Assembly: GCF_004793545.1 (NCBI RefSeq) | Contig: NZ_SRYA01000002.1 | Span: 62,001 to 126,000 of the forward strand | DNA length: 64,000 nt | Source of the DNA: Petralouisia muris | GTDB lineage: Bacteria > Bacillota > Clostridia > Lachnospirales > Lachnospiraceae | Direction of reading: 5' to 3' | In this document: positions 55,539-63,843 of the stretch, in pieces | How positions within the stretch are numbered: the stretch's first letter is position 1 | How the letters are laid out: every line of letters starts with the position of its first letter | The notes under the pieces: generated by a model | What the model was told of the DNA's origin: nothing | The model's database searches: none | The model's input: only the letters and a program-made list of their open reading frames with translations | Translations under genes and position numbers: made by a program

Positions 55539-56087
55539 ATGACAGAAACAAAAAGTTTATCCATTCAGACAATTGCAACCATAGGAGTTATCACTGCGGT
55601 GACCTGTGTTTTGGCTCCTTTTTCCATTCCCATTGGCCCTGTGCCTATATCTCTGACAAATCTGGTGATTTATTTCGGGCTTTATATTTTGGGATGGAAA
55701 AAGGGAACCATTAGTTATTGTGTTTATCTTCTCATCGGACTGGTGGGAGTTCCGGTGTTTTCTGCGTTTACAGCAGGACCCCAGAAGCTTCTGGGTCCCA
55801 CTGGCGGATATTTGATTGGATTTATTCCTATGGCAGTGATTGCGGGGCTGTTCATTGAAACATCCGGGCGGAAAGTGGCGTTAAGCCTGACTGGCATGAT
55901 TCTCGGCACGGTTGTATGTTATGGCTTTGGCACGGCATGGCTTGCGTTTTCCGCTCATATGGATTTTCGTGCTGCCCTGGCGGCAGGGGTAATTCCTTTT
56001 CTTCTGGGAGATTTGATTAAGATGGTTCTGGGCGCAGTCATAGGACCGCAGATTTACAATGCCTTGCAGCGGGCAAATTTAGTGTAA
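55539..56087 (+). CDS. bioY: BioY biotin transporter substrate-binding subunit
   Basis: 182 residues from ATG 55539 (AAGGAGG 7-8 bases upstream). Six membrane helices and the BioY signatures: FSIPIGPVPISLTNLVIYF, LIGLVGVPVFSAFTAGPQKLLGPTGGYLIGF and LLGDLIKMVLGAVIG. It is the S component of an ECF transporter for biotin uptake; the shared EcfA/A'/T module is not in the window. No biotin synthesis gene is here. Probably repressed by BirA when biotin is sufficient. Confidence 0.95.
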   Translation: MTETKSLSIQTIATIGVITAVTCVLAPFSIPIGPVPISLTNLVIYFGLYILGWKKGTISYCVYLLIGLVGVPVFSAFTAGPQKLLGPTGGYLIGFIPMAVIAGLFIETSGRKVALSLTGMILGTVVCYGFGTAWLAFSAHMDFRAALAAGVIPFLLGDLIKMVLGAVIGPQIYNALQRANLV

Positions 56088-56157
56088 AAGATTTGCCGTT
56101 GATGGTGCTTGCTTTGTCTGGATTTATGATTCTGTAATACAGGAAAAGATGATACAA

Positions 56158-56264
56158 GGACTGGGGCTGTTGGAAAATGAAATTCAGGCACAATATATGG
56201 TTTTGCTTTTAGAAGCTTCATGTCATATATTGTCAAAAAGTTCATTTTCCAACAGCCCCAGTCC
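56158..56264. terminator. 24-bp perfect inverted repeat at bioY / argG junction
   Basis: Left arm 56158-56181 and right arm 56241-56264 are exact reverse complements (they begin GGACTGGGGCTGTTGGAA). The loop of 59 bases contains an additional inverted pair, CAATATATG / CATATATTG, so an extended cruciform or hairpin of about 105 bases is possible. It lies between convergent genes and has no T run. It may be a bidirectional terminator or a miniature repeat element. Confidence 0.8.
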
Positions 56265-56278
56265 TTCTTGTATGCCGA

Positions 56279-57502
56279 TTAGTTCTGTTCTTGTTCAAGT
56301 TCTGCCATCTTCATAGCGCGCACCTTCAGCGGAAGCCCGAATAAAGTGATAAAGCCTTCTGCATCATGGTGGTCATACAAATCGCCGGTGGTAAAGCTTG
56401 CCAGAGATTCACTGTACAGAGAATAAGGAGAAGTGGTTCCGGCTTTGATGATATTGCCTTTGTAAAGCTTGAATTTGACTTCTCCGGTTACATATTTCTG
56501 GGTGGAGGTTACAAAAGCCTGCACTGCTTCCCGCAGCGGGGTGAACCATTTTCCTTCATAGACAATCTGAGCCATCCGATTGCCCAGGTCCTTTTTCACT
56601 TCCATGGTAGCCCGATCCAGAACCAGCTCTTCCAACTGCTGCTGGGCCTCCATCAGAATGGTTCCGCCGGGAGTTTCATAAACCCCGCGGGACTTCATGC
56701 CTACCACACGGTTTTCTACAATGTCAATAATGCCGATGCCGTGTTTTCCGCCCAAACGATTTAATTCGCGGATAATATCGGCAACCTTCATGGATTTGCC
56801 GTTGAGGGTTTTGGGAATGCCGGCTTCAAAGGTCATGGTAACATATTCCCCTTCATCCGGAGCTTGTTCCGGAGATACCCCGAGAACCAGAAGGTGATCA
56901 TAATTTGGCTCTAAAGCAGGATCTTCCAGTTCCAGTCCTTCATGGCTGATATGCCACAGGTTCCGGTCGCGGCTGTAGCTGCTGTCCGCAGAGAACGGGA
57001 GGTCGATGCCATGTTCTTTGCAGTATGCAATTTCTTCTTCCCTGGACTGCATATTCCACTTATCGCTTCTCCAGGCAGCAATAATTTTTAAATCAGGGGC
57101 CAGAGCCTTGATGCCCAGTTCGAAACGGATCTGGTCGTTTCCTTTGCCGGTTGCTCCATGGCAGATAGCGGAAGCCCCTTCCTTTCTTGCAATTTCCACC
57201 AGGCGTTTGGCAATGCCGGGGCGGGCCATAGAAGTTCCCAGAAGGTATTTGTTCTCATAGACAGCGCCGGCCTGCACACAGGGAATGATGTATTCTTCTG
57301 CAAATTCATCGGTGATGTCTTCAATATATAATTTGGAAGCGCCGGATAATTTGGCACGTTCCTCAAGTCCGTCCAGTTCTTCTTCCTGTCCGCAGTCGAT
57401 GCAGCAGCAAATAACTTCATAATCATAATTTTCCTTTAACCATGGAATGATGGCGGTGGTGTCCAGACCGCCGGAATAGGCTAAGATGACTTTTTCTTTC
57501 AT
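56279..57502 (-). CDS. argG: Argininosuccinate synthase
   Basis: 407 residues. ATP-pyrophosphatase motif LAYSGGLDTTAI (8-19, P-loop SGGLD), then CCIDCGQEEE, ICHGATGKGNDQIRFELG and the citrulline/aspartate sites (GVYETPGGTILMEAQQQLEEL). It condenses citrulline and aspartate to argininosuccinate. It is divergent from argC-J-B-D and shares an intergenic region with ArgR-like boxes. argH and argF are not visible here. Confidence 0.97.
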   Translation of the reverse strand: MKEKVILAYSGGLDTTAIIPWLKENYDYEVICCCIDCGQEEELDGLEERAKLSGASKLYIEDITDEFAEEYIIPCVQAGAVYENKYLLGTSMARPGIAKRLVEIARKEGASAICHGATGKGNDQIRFELGIKALAPDLKIIAAWRSDKWNMQSREEEIAYCKEHGIDLPFSADSSYSRDRNLWHISHEGLELEDPALEPNYDHLLVLGVSPEQAPDEGEYVTMTFEAGIPKTLNGKSMKVADIIRELNRLGGKHGIGIIDIVENRVVGMKSRGVYETPGGTILMEAQQQLEELVLDRATMEVKKDLGNRMAQIVYEGKWFTPLREAVQAFVTSTQKYVTGEVKFKLYKGNIIKAGTTSPYSLYSESLASFTTGDLYDHHDAEGFITLFGLPLKVRAMKMAELEQEQN

Positions 57503-57546
57503 TACATTTCCTCCGTTGTTTTACAGTGTTTTTCAATGCTCACATC

Positions 57547-57575
57547 ATTATAGCCTACTGTGCCGAAAAAGACAA
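57547..57575 (-). promoter_or_regulatory. Sigma-A promoter of argG
   Basis: On the minus strand TTGTCT (57570-57575), 17 bp, TATAAT (57547-57552). A weaker ARG-box-like dyad (TGAAAAAATATACA, plus strand, 57577-57590; 12 of 14 to the core) sits directly upstream of the -35. Confidence 0.8.
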
Positions 57576-57670
57576 GTGAAAAAATATACATAATAAAGTA
57601 ATAAAAATGCAAATATACATACAAAAACGCTAAACAGAACATGAGATTCCAGGAAAAACAAAATCCAGGC

Positions 57671-57699
57671 TTGAATAAAAATTAAAAATAATGTATAAT
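57671..57699 (+). promoter_or_regulatory. Sigma-A promoter of the argC operon
   Basis: TTGAAT at 57671-57676, 17 bp, TATAAT at 57694-57699, with a TG extension before the -10. The transcription start near 57706 leaves a leader of about 95 bases. Confidence 0.85.
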
Positions 57700-57705
57700 T
57701 ATTCA
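57672..57705. promoter_or_regulatory. Paired ArgR (ARG) boxes
   Basis: Two boxes match the ArgR core TGAAT-W4-ATTCA: TGAATAAAAATTAA (57672-57685, 13/14) and TGTATAATTATTCA (57692-57705, 13/14). Their centres are 20 bp apart, the spacing of tandem boxes bound by an ArgR hexamer. They overlap the -35 and -10 boxes. A weaker third half-site, ATGAATAAAA, begins at 57713. Confidence 0.78.
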
Positions 57706-57799
57706 ATCGAAAATGAATAAAAAAAGACTTTACGAAACAGAAGAGATGTATTAATATGTTTAGGAATGTAATTATCTGAATAAGAAAGCGAGGAAGATT

Positions 57800-58867
57800 A
57801 TGATAAAAGCGGGAATTATTGGAGCTACCGGATATGCAGGAGCGGAATTGGTGCGGATTCTGCTGGGGCATAGGGAAGCGGAAATCGTATGGTACGGTTC
57901 CAGAAGCTATATTGATGAGAAGTATGCGAAGGTTTACGGCAACATGTTCCGGCTTGTGGAGGATGTCTGCCGGGATGACAGGATAGAGGAACTGGCCAGG
58001 GAAGCGGATGTGATTTTTACAGCCACGCCCCAGGGATTTCTGGCGGGAGTGCTGACCGAGGATATTTTAAAGAATACAAAGGTTATAGATTTGAGTGCGG
58101 ATTACCGTTTGAAAGATGTAAAAGTCTATGAAGATTGGTATAAAATAGAACATAAAAGCCCTCAGTTTCTTGAAGAAGCGGTGTATGGCCTGTGCGAGGT
58201 AAACAGAGAGCAAGTCAGGCATGCAAGGCTGGTGGCGAATCCGGGCTGCTACACCACATGCTCGATTCTGACGGCTTTCCCCCTGGTAAAAGAAGGGCTG
58301 ATTGATCCAGATACTCTGATTGTAGACGCCAAGTCGGGAACCTCAGGCGCCGGGCGGGGGGCGAAACTTCCCAACCTGTTTTGCGAGGTTAATGAAAATA
58401 TAAAGGCTTATGGGGTGTCCGTCCACCGTCATACGCCGGAAATTGAAGAACAGTTAGGCTATGGGGCCGGGCGGCAGGTGACCATTAATTTTACCCCTCA
58501 TTTAGTGCCTATGAACCGGGGGATTCTGGCCACAGAATATGCGTCTTTACAGAAAGTAAAGCAGCCGGACGGAACGCTGGCAATCCCCACAGAAGAACAG
58601 GTGCAGGCTGTGTATGAGAAATATTATGGAAAGGAATATTTTATTCGCCTGTTAGGGCCGGGCGGCTGCCCTGAGACGAAATGGGTGGAAGGAAGCAATT
58701 TTGTGGATATCGGATTTCAGATTGACAAACGCACTGGCAGGATTATTATGATGGGGGCTATTGACAATCTTGTGAAAGGCGCAGCGGGGCAGGCAGTGCA
58801 GAATATGAACCTGATGTTTGGATTTAAAGAGCAGGAAGGTCTTGCCCTTGCGCCTGTGTTCCCTTAA
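57800..58867 (+). CDS. argC: N-acetyl-gamma-glutamyl-phosphate reductase
   Basis: 355 residues. NADP Rossmann motif GIIGATGYAGAELVRIL (GATGYAG about 8-14) and active-site Cys in ANPGCYTT (Cys150). Other conserved stretches are IDLSADYRLKD, KSGTSGAGRGAKL and HRHTPEIEEQL. It reduces N-acetylglutamyl phosphate to the semialdehyde in arginine synthesis. First gene of the arg operon behind the ArgR boxes. Confidence 0.96.
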   Translation: MIKAGIIGATGYAGAELVRILLGHREAEIVWYGSRSYIDEKYAKVYGNMFRLVEDVCRDDRIEELAREADVIFTATPQGFLAGVLTEDILKNTKVIDLSADYRLKDVKVYEDWYKIEHKSPQFLEEAVYGLCEVNREQVRHARLVANPGCYTTCSILTAFPLVKEGLIDPDTLIVDAKSGTSGAGRGAKLPNLFCEVNENIKAYGVSVHRHTPEIEEQLGYGAGRQVTINFTPHLVPMNRGILATEYASLQKVKQPDGTLAIPTEEQVQAVYEKYYGKEYFIRLLGPGGCPETKWVEGSNFVDIGFQIDKRTGRIIMMGAIDNLVKGAAGQAVQNMNLMFGFKEQEGLALAPVFP

Positions 58868-58972
58868 GGCGCGTTTGCAAAATGCTGTTCTTGCATTGGG
58901 AGGGAACCTTTGCCTTGTTTCAGGCGGAATGAGAGTTGGCATGAGAATCATTACAGAATAGGAAAATCAGAA

Positions 58973-59437
58973 ATGGAAAATTACAGTCAGGAAATAAGTA
59001 TTCGCCCAATGGAAGAGGCGGATTATGAAAAAGTATTCGAGTTATGGAAAACCATCAAAGGCTTCGGAATCCGCAGCATGGATGATTCCCGGGAAGGCGT
59101 GCTCCGGTTTATCCGCCGCAATCCCGGTATCAGCGTGGTGGCGGAAGCAAAAGGCCGGATCGTAGGCGCGATTCTCTGCGGCCATGACGGCAGGCGGGGC
59201 TGTTTTTACCATGTGTGCGTCCATGAGGATTTCCGGCAGCGGGGCATTGGGAAAAGTATGGCGGTATTTGCCATGAAAGCCCTGCAGGAGGAACATATCA
59301 ATAAGGTATGTCTGATTGCCTTTAAGAAAAATGAGGTGGGGAATTCTTTCTGGAAAAGCGTGGGATGGACCTTCCGGGAGGATTTGAATTATTATGATTT
59401 TGTGCTGAATGATGAGAATATTACCACATTTCAGTAA
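58973..59437 (+). CDS. GNAT N-acetyltransferase within the arg operon
   Basis: 154 residues from ATG 58973; the frame is open back to 58910 but the shorter start gives the normal GNAT N-terminus (ISIRPMEEADYEKVFELW). Acetyl-CoA motif VHEDFRQRGIGKSMAVFAM is canonical, and the C-terminal KNEVGNSFWKSVGWTFRED fits YpeA/RimI-like enzymes. It lies between argC and argJ. Because ArgJ here can supply acetyl groups, an ArgA-like role is not required; the substrate is unknown. Confidence 0.85.
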   Translation: MENYSQEISIRPMEEADYEKVFELWKTIKGFGIRSMDDSREGVLRFIRRNPGISVVAEAKGRIVGAILCGHDGRRGCFYHVCVHEDFRQRGIGKSMAVFAMKALQEEHINKVCLIAFKKNEVGNSFWKSVGWTFREDLNYYDFVLNDENITTFQ

Positions 59438-59588
59438 AACCCCTGAATCTAAGGTCCGGCAGGCTGCAAAGTGATTCTGCCAAAAGCTGCAATAGCCATT
59501 TTTGCATTTTATGGTGAAAGCATCAGGCAGCAATTGCAATCATACCGGAGAAGATACAGGAAGCAAGGACAGGGCAGGAGGAAAAGCG

Positions 59589-60812
59589 ATGGAGATTATT
59601 ACAGGCGGAATAACCGCAGCAAAAGGATTTCAGGCGGCAGCAACAGCGGCCGGGATTAAATATCAGAACAGGATGGACATGGCTATGATTGTAAGCCAGG
59701 TTCCGGCGGCGTCAGCAGGAACCTTTACCACCAATGTGGTGCAGGCGGCTCCGGTGAAATGGGACAGGAAACTGGTAACAGAAGAAAGCCATGCAAGGGC
59801 GGTTGTGGTGAATGCCGGAATTGCAAATGCATGTACTGGGGCAGAAGGAATGGAGTACTGCCAAAAGACGGCAGAAGCAGTGGAGCATACCCTTAAGATT
59901 CCCGCAAATCAGGTATTGGTAGCTTCCACCGGAGTAATCGGCATGCAGCTTCCCATGGAAAAGCTGACTTTAGGAATTGAGGCTATGGCCCCGCAATTAG
60001 AAGATTCTCTGGAAAGCGGGCATCAGGCGGCGTGTGCCATTATGACTACAGATACGAAGGCCAAGGAAGCGGCTGTTACTTTTCAGGTAGAGGGTAAAAC
60101 AGTGACCGTAGGCGGCATGTGCAAGGGCTCCGGTATGATTCATCCCAATATGTGCACGATGCTGGGATTTCTTACAACGGATCTTGCCATTTCCAAGGAA
60201 TTGCTGCAGGAAGCGCTGCGGGAGGATATCATAGATACCTATAACATGGTTTCCGTGGACGGGGACACCTCCACCAATGATACCGTGCTGCTCCTTGCCA
60301 ACGGAATGGCTGGGAATCCTGAGATTATCCAAAAAGACGAGAACTACCGGAAATTTACGGAGGCCTTACATTATGTCAATACCGCTTTGGCAAAAATGAT
60401 GGCGGGGGATGGAGAAGGCGCTACGGCTCTGTTTGAGACCAGGGTGATTCATGCAGATTCCAAGGAACATGCAAGGACTCTGGCGAAATCCGTGATTTGT
60501 TCTTCTTTGACCAAGGCGGCAATCTTCGGACATGACGCCAATTGGGGAAGAATTCTCTGTGCCCTTGGCTACTCCGGCGTGAAATTTGACCCGGAGGCCA
60601 TTGAGTTGTTTTTCCAGAGTAAATCCGGCAGGATTCAGATTTATAAGGATGGAACAGCCACAGATTACAGCGAAGAAGAAGCTACCAGGATTCTCTCGGA
60701 ACCGGAAGTGACCGTTTTGGTGGATATGAAGATGGGGGATGCAAAGGCAGTAGCCTGGGGCTGTGATTTAACTTATGATTATGTGAAAATCAATGCGGAT
60801 TACCGTTCTTGA
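59589..60812 (+). CDS. argJ: Bifunctional glutamate/ornithine acetyltransferase
   Basis: 407 residues from ATG 59589 (AGGAGG upstream); the longer frame from 59502 has no ribosome site. It moves the acetyl group from N-acetylornithine to glutamate (and may also use acetyl-CoA). The autocleavage region is KGSGMIHPNMCTMLGF: nucleophile Thr190 is preceded by Cys189 where Ala is usual. Other signatures: AGTFTTNVVQAAPV, NAGIANACTGAEG, STGVIGMQLPMEKL, FGHDANWGRILCALG. Cleavage should give alpha and beta subunits. Confidence 0.95.
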   Translation: MEIITGGITAAKGFQAAATAAGIKYQNRMDMAMIVSQVPAASAGTFTTNVVQAAPVKWDRKLVTEESHARAVVVNAGIANACTGAEGMEYCQKTAEAVEHTLKIPANQVLVASTGVIGMQLPMEKLTLGIEAMAPQLEDSLESGHQAACAIMTTDTKAKEAAVTFQVEGKTVTVGGMCKGSGMIHPNMCTMLGFLTTDLAISKELLQEALREDIIDTYNMVSVDGDTSTNDTVLLLANGMAGNPEIIQKDENYRKFTEALHYVNTALAKMMAGDGEGATALFETRVIHADSKEHARTLAKSVICSSLTKAAIFGHDANWGRILCALGYSGVKFDPEAIELFFQSKSGRIQIYKDGTATDYSEEEATRILSEPEVTVLVDMKMGDAKAVAWGCDLTYDYVKINADYRS

Positions 60813-60822
60813 GGGAGCCGGC

Positions 60823-61551
60823 ATGAAGATACGAAGCGTCATCTTCCGCCTGCTGGGGGCAGTTTTGTGCATTCTAATTATTTTTTTTATCGTACTTCCA
60901 ATGGTGGAAGAAGGGTATCAGCGGTATTACGGAGTCGGCAGCATTTATTTGATTACTGGAACAGGGATTCCCATTTTATTGTCCCTGGGATTATTTATGG
61001 CAGTTCTCTGGCTGTTTAGCAAGGATGGTCTGAAAGGCTATTTTGAGGAAGAAAATGGAGAGGGAATCAGGGCTGGTTTCTCCAGAAAGAAAAAATGCGC
61101 GGTTGGGCTAGTGTCTCTTTTTCTTACCGTAGTGGGAATTTTTGGGAGCATGTGCTGGCGTCAGCGGTTTACATTGGACGGAGTGGATTACCGCTGTTTT
61201 TTCTATCAAAAAGGATATGCTTGGCAGGATGTGGAATGTTTTACTTTGAGGGCAGATTTTCAGGGCGTTCTGATGTTTGAATTTAAGATGGAGGACGGCG
61301 CAAAACGTTCTTTTAATGGAGGATGGCTGTGGTGCACAGAATATTTCAGCGACGGATTTGAGCGTAAGTTCCCTGAGGATGTGTATGATTATGCCCGGTG
61401 GCTTGGCCGGGAGCTGGGCAGCCGGAACATTCCCCTTGAGGCAGAAGGCGGCTGGGAGAAACTGGAAGAAAAGCTGGAATATGAATCCTGGAAGAGACTG
61501 GCAGAAGATGTTCGCCGATGTTATGAGGACGCTGCAGCGCTGGGCGGGTAA
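60823..61551 (+). CDS. Membrane protein of unknown function in arg operon
   Basis: 242 residues from ATG 60823; an in-frame start at 60793 overlaps argJ. Three membrane helices: about 7-30 (LLGAVLCILIIFFIVLP), 43-65 (GIPILLSLGLFMAVLWLF) and 90-112 (VGLVSLFLTVVGIFGSMCW). The C-terminal 130 residues are outside or inside and contain PH-like strands (YRCFFYQKGYAWQDVECFTL, MFEFKMEDGAKRSF). No known domain recognised. It lies 10 bases after argJ and so is likely co-transcribed; its arginine link is positional only. Confidence 0.7.
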   Translation: MKIRSVIFRLLGAVLCILIIFFIVLPMVEEGYQRYYGVGSIYLITGTGIPILLSLGLFMAVLWLFSKDGLKGYFEEENGEGIRAGFSRKKKCAVGLVSLFLTVVGIFGSMCWRQRFTLDGVDYRCFFYQKGYAWQDVECFTLRADFQGVLMFEFKMEDGAKRSFNGGWLWCTEYFSDGFERKFPEDVYDYARWLGRELGSRNIPLEAEGGWEKLEEKLEYESWKRLAEDVRRCYEDAAALGG

Positions 61552-61627
61552 AATACGCCTTGGGATGGAGCTTGCAGAATGTGACACGGATGAGTGACGA
61601 TACATAAAACAGAAAAGAGGAAGAAAA

Positions 61628-62536
61628 ATGGAAGAGAAAAATATGCAGGAAATCCTGCAGAAAGCAGAAGTATTGATCGAGGCCCTGCCTTATATTCAGC
61701 GGTTTAACCGCAAAATTATCGTGGTAAAGTACGGCGGAAGCGCCATGGTGGATGAGGAACTGAAAAAAAGCGTGATTCAGGACGTGACGTTGCTAAAGCT
61801 GGTGGGATTTAAGCCCATTATTGTTCATGGCGGCGGCAAGGAAATCAGTAAATGGGTGGAGAAATCTGGTATGAAGCCGGAATTTGTCAACGGACTTCGG
61901 AAAACAGATGCGGCAACCATGGAAATTGCGGAGATGGTTCTTGGAAAAGTAAACAAATCCCTGGTACAGATGGTACAGGAGCTTGGGGTGAACGCCATTG
62001 GAATCAGCGGCAAGGACGGGGGACTTTTGAAGGTGGATAAGAAATATTCTGACGGTCAGGACATTGGATTTGTAGGGGATGTGAAAGAAGTCAATCCCAA
62101 GGTTCTATTTGATTTGCTGGAGAAGGATTTTCTGCCGATTGTGTGTCCCATCGGCCTGGGAGATGAATTTGACGCATACAATATCAATGCCGATGATGCG
62201 GCATGCGCCATTGCAAGGGCAGTCAATGCGGAAAAGCTGGCATTTCTCACAGATATTGAGGGCGTGTACAAGGACCCGTCAGACAAATCCACATTGATTT
62301 CGGAATTGTCTGTTTCGGAAGCCCATGAGCTTATCGGCGACGGATTTATCGGCGGCGGGATGCTGCCGAAGCTGAACAACTGCATTGACGCCATCGAAAA
62401 TGGAGTGTCGAGAGTGCATATTTTGGATGGTCGGATTCCTCATTGCCTGCTGCTGGAAATCTTTACCAATCGGGGAATCGGAACTGCTATTTTAGGAGAC
62501 GGCGAGGAACGGTTTTATTGTAAAAGCCAGAACTGA
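61628..62536 (+). CDS. argB: Acetylglutamate kinase
   Basis: 302 residues. Amino-acid kinase fold: [64 protein letters not shown] and the nucleotide region [11 protein letters not shown]. The N-terminal helix ([21 protein letters not shown]) is the type that allows hexamers and arginine feedback inhibition, so it is probably arginine-sensitive. The last codons and stop are included in a 42-bp tandem duplication. Confidence 0.97.
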   Translation: MEEKNMQEILQKAEVLIEALPYIQRFNRKIIVVKYGGSAMVDEELKKSVIQDVTLLKLVGFKPIIVHGGGKEISKWVEKSGMKPEFVNGLRKTDAATMEIAEMVLGKVNKSLVQMVQELGVNAIGISGKDGGLLKVDKKYSDGQDIGFVGDVKEVNPKVLFDLLEKDFLPIVCPIGLGDEFDAYNINADDAACAIARAVNAEKLAFLTDIEGVYKDPSDKSTLISELSVSEAHELIGDGFIGGGMLPKLNNCIDAIENGVSRVHILDGRIPHCLLLEIFTNRGIGTAILGDGEERFYCKSQN

Positions 62537-62600
62537 ACTGGCAGGAAGCCTGCGGGAAATTGTAAAAGCCAGAACTGAACTGGCAGGAAGCCTGCGGGAA
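62517..62600 (+). repeat. Perfect 42-bp tandem duplication at argB 3' end
   Basis: Units 62517-62558 and 62559-62600 are identical. The first contains the end of argB including its TGA; the second lies in the argB-argD gap. The duplication extends the argB-argD distance without affecting either frame. Confidence 0.95.
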
Positions 62601-62612
62601 AAGGCTTCCTGC
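62583..62612 (+). promoter_or_regulatory. Hairpin between argB and argD
   Basis: GCAGGAAGCC (62583-62592) pairs with GGCTTCCTGC (62603-62612), 10-base loop. The same left arm is also present in the first repeat unit (62541-62550), so two alternative pairings exist. No T run follows; an mRNA-stability or processing role is possible. Confidence 0.65.
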
Positions 62613-62637
62613 AATAGGAGATAAAGGAGAATTGTAT

Positions 62638-63843
62638 ATGGAAACAAAGAAATGGATGGAACAGGCAGAGGAGAATATTTTACATACATACAACCGTTTT
62701 CCGATTGTACTGGATCATGGAGAGGGCGTATACCTCTATGATATGCAAGGAAAAAACTATCTGGACTTTGCAGCGGGAATCGGCGTGCAGGCGCTGGGAT
62801 ATGGGAACAAGGAATATAACGATGCTTTAAAAACTCAGATAGACAAGCTGCTTCACACCTCCAACCTGTATTATAATCAGCCCACCATAGAAGCGGCGGA
62901 AAAACTCTGCAGAGCTTCCGGCCTGGATCGGGCATTTTTTACTAACAGTGGTACGGAAGCCATAGAAGGGGCGATAAAAGCTGCGAAAAAATATGCATAT
63001 GCCAAAGATGGAACCACAGATCATGAAATAATCGCCATGGAGCATTCCTTCCATGGAAGGAGCCTGGGGGCCTTGGCTGTAACAGGAAACCCTCATTACC
63101 GGGAACCCTTTGAGCCGCTGCCAGGAATCGTGAAATTTGCAGAATACAATCATCTGGATAGCGTTGCTTCTCTGGTGAATGAAAAAACCTGTGCCATTCT
63201 GCTGGAAACCATTCAGGGAGAAGGCGGCATTTATCCTGCAAAAAAAGAATTTCTTATGGGGATAAAAAAGATTTGCCGGGAGCATGATATTCTTCTGATT
63301 CTGGATGAAATACAATGCGGCATGGGAAGGACGGGAACCATGTTTGCATGGCAGGAATACGGGATAAAGCCGGATATCATGGCATGCGCCAAAGCCCTTG
63401 GCTGCGGCGTTCCAGTGGGGGCTTTTGCGCTGACAGAACATGTGGCGGAATCTTCCTTAAAGCCCGGTGACCATGGAACTACTTACGGGGGAAATCCTTT
63501 TGTTGGCGCAGCGGTCAGCAAGGTGCTGGATATTTTTGAGGAGAAGAAGATTCTGGAGCATGTGCAGGAAGTTTCCGTGTATCTGAAGGAGCGGCTGGAA
63601 GAATTGAAGACAGAATACTCCTTCCTTACGGCAAGACGGGGCCGGGGGCTCATGCAGGGGCTGGAACTGGAATCCGCCGTGCCTGCAGGAGAGGTAAGCG
63701 CAAAGGCATTGGAGCAGGGGCTTATTCTGATTACTGCAGGACATAATGTACTGCGGTTTCTTCCCCCTCTTATCATTGAGCGGGAGCATGTGGATGAAAT
63801 GACTGCAATCCTGCGGAATGTGCTGCAGGAATGTCAGCCGTAG
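62638..63843 (+). CDS. argD: Acetylornithine aminotransferase
   Basis: 401 residues from ATG 62638 with AAAGGAGA 7 bases upstream; an in-frame TTG at 62632 is too close. PLP class III aminotransferase: YLDFAAGIGVQALGY, FFTNSGTEAIEGAIKAAKKYA, HSFHGRSLGALAVTGN, LILDEIQCGMGRTGTMFAWQ and the PLP lysine in ACAKALGCGVPVG (Lys252). It converts N-acetylglutamate semialdehyde to N-acetylornithine. Last gene of the visible arg operon. Confidence 0.96.
   Translation: METKKWMEQAEENILHTYNRFPIVLDHGEGVYLYDMQGKNYLDFAAGIGVQALGYGNKEYNDALKTQIDKLLHTSNLYYNQPTIEAAEKLCRASGLDRAFFTNSGTEAIEGAIKAAKKYAYAKDGTTDHEIIAMEHSFHGRSLGALAVTGNPHYREPFEPLPGIVKFAEYNHLDSVASLVNEKTCAILLETIQGEGGIYPAKKEFLMGIKKICREHDILLILDEIQCGMGRTGTMFAWQEYGIKPDIMACAKALGCGVPVGAFALTEHVAESSLKPGDHGTTYGGNPFVGAAVSKVLDIFEEKKILEHVQEVSVYLKERLEELKTEYSFLTARRGRGLMQGLELESAVPAGEVSAKALEQGLILITAGHNVLRFLPPLIIEREHVDEMTAILRNVLQECQP

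Noticed and set aside
56158-56264. Insertion sequence or attachment site at the 24-bp inverted repeat
   Set aside because: No transposase or integrase frame and no target-site duplication are visible; the element is only about 107 bases, so it is described as a hairpin repeat instead.
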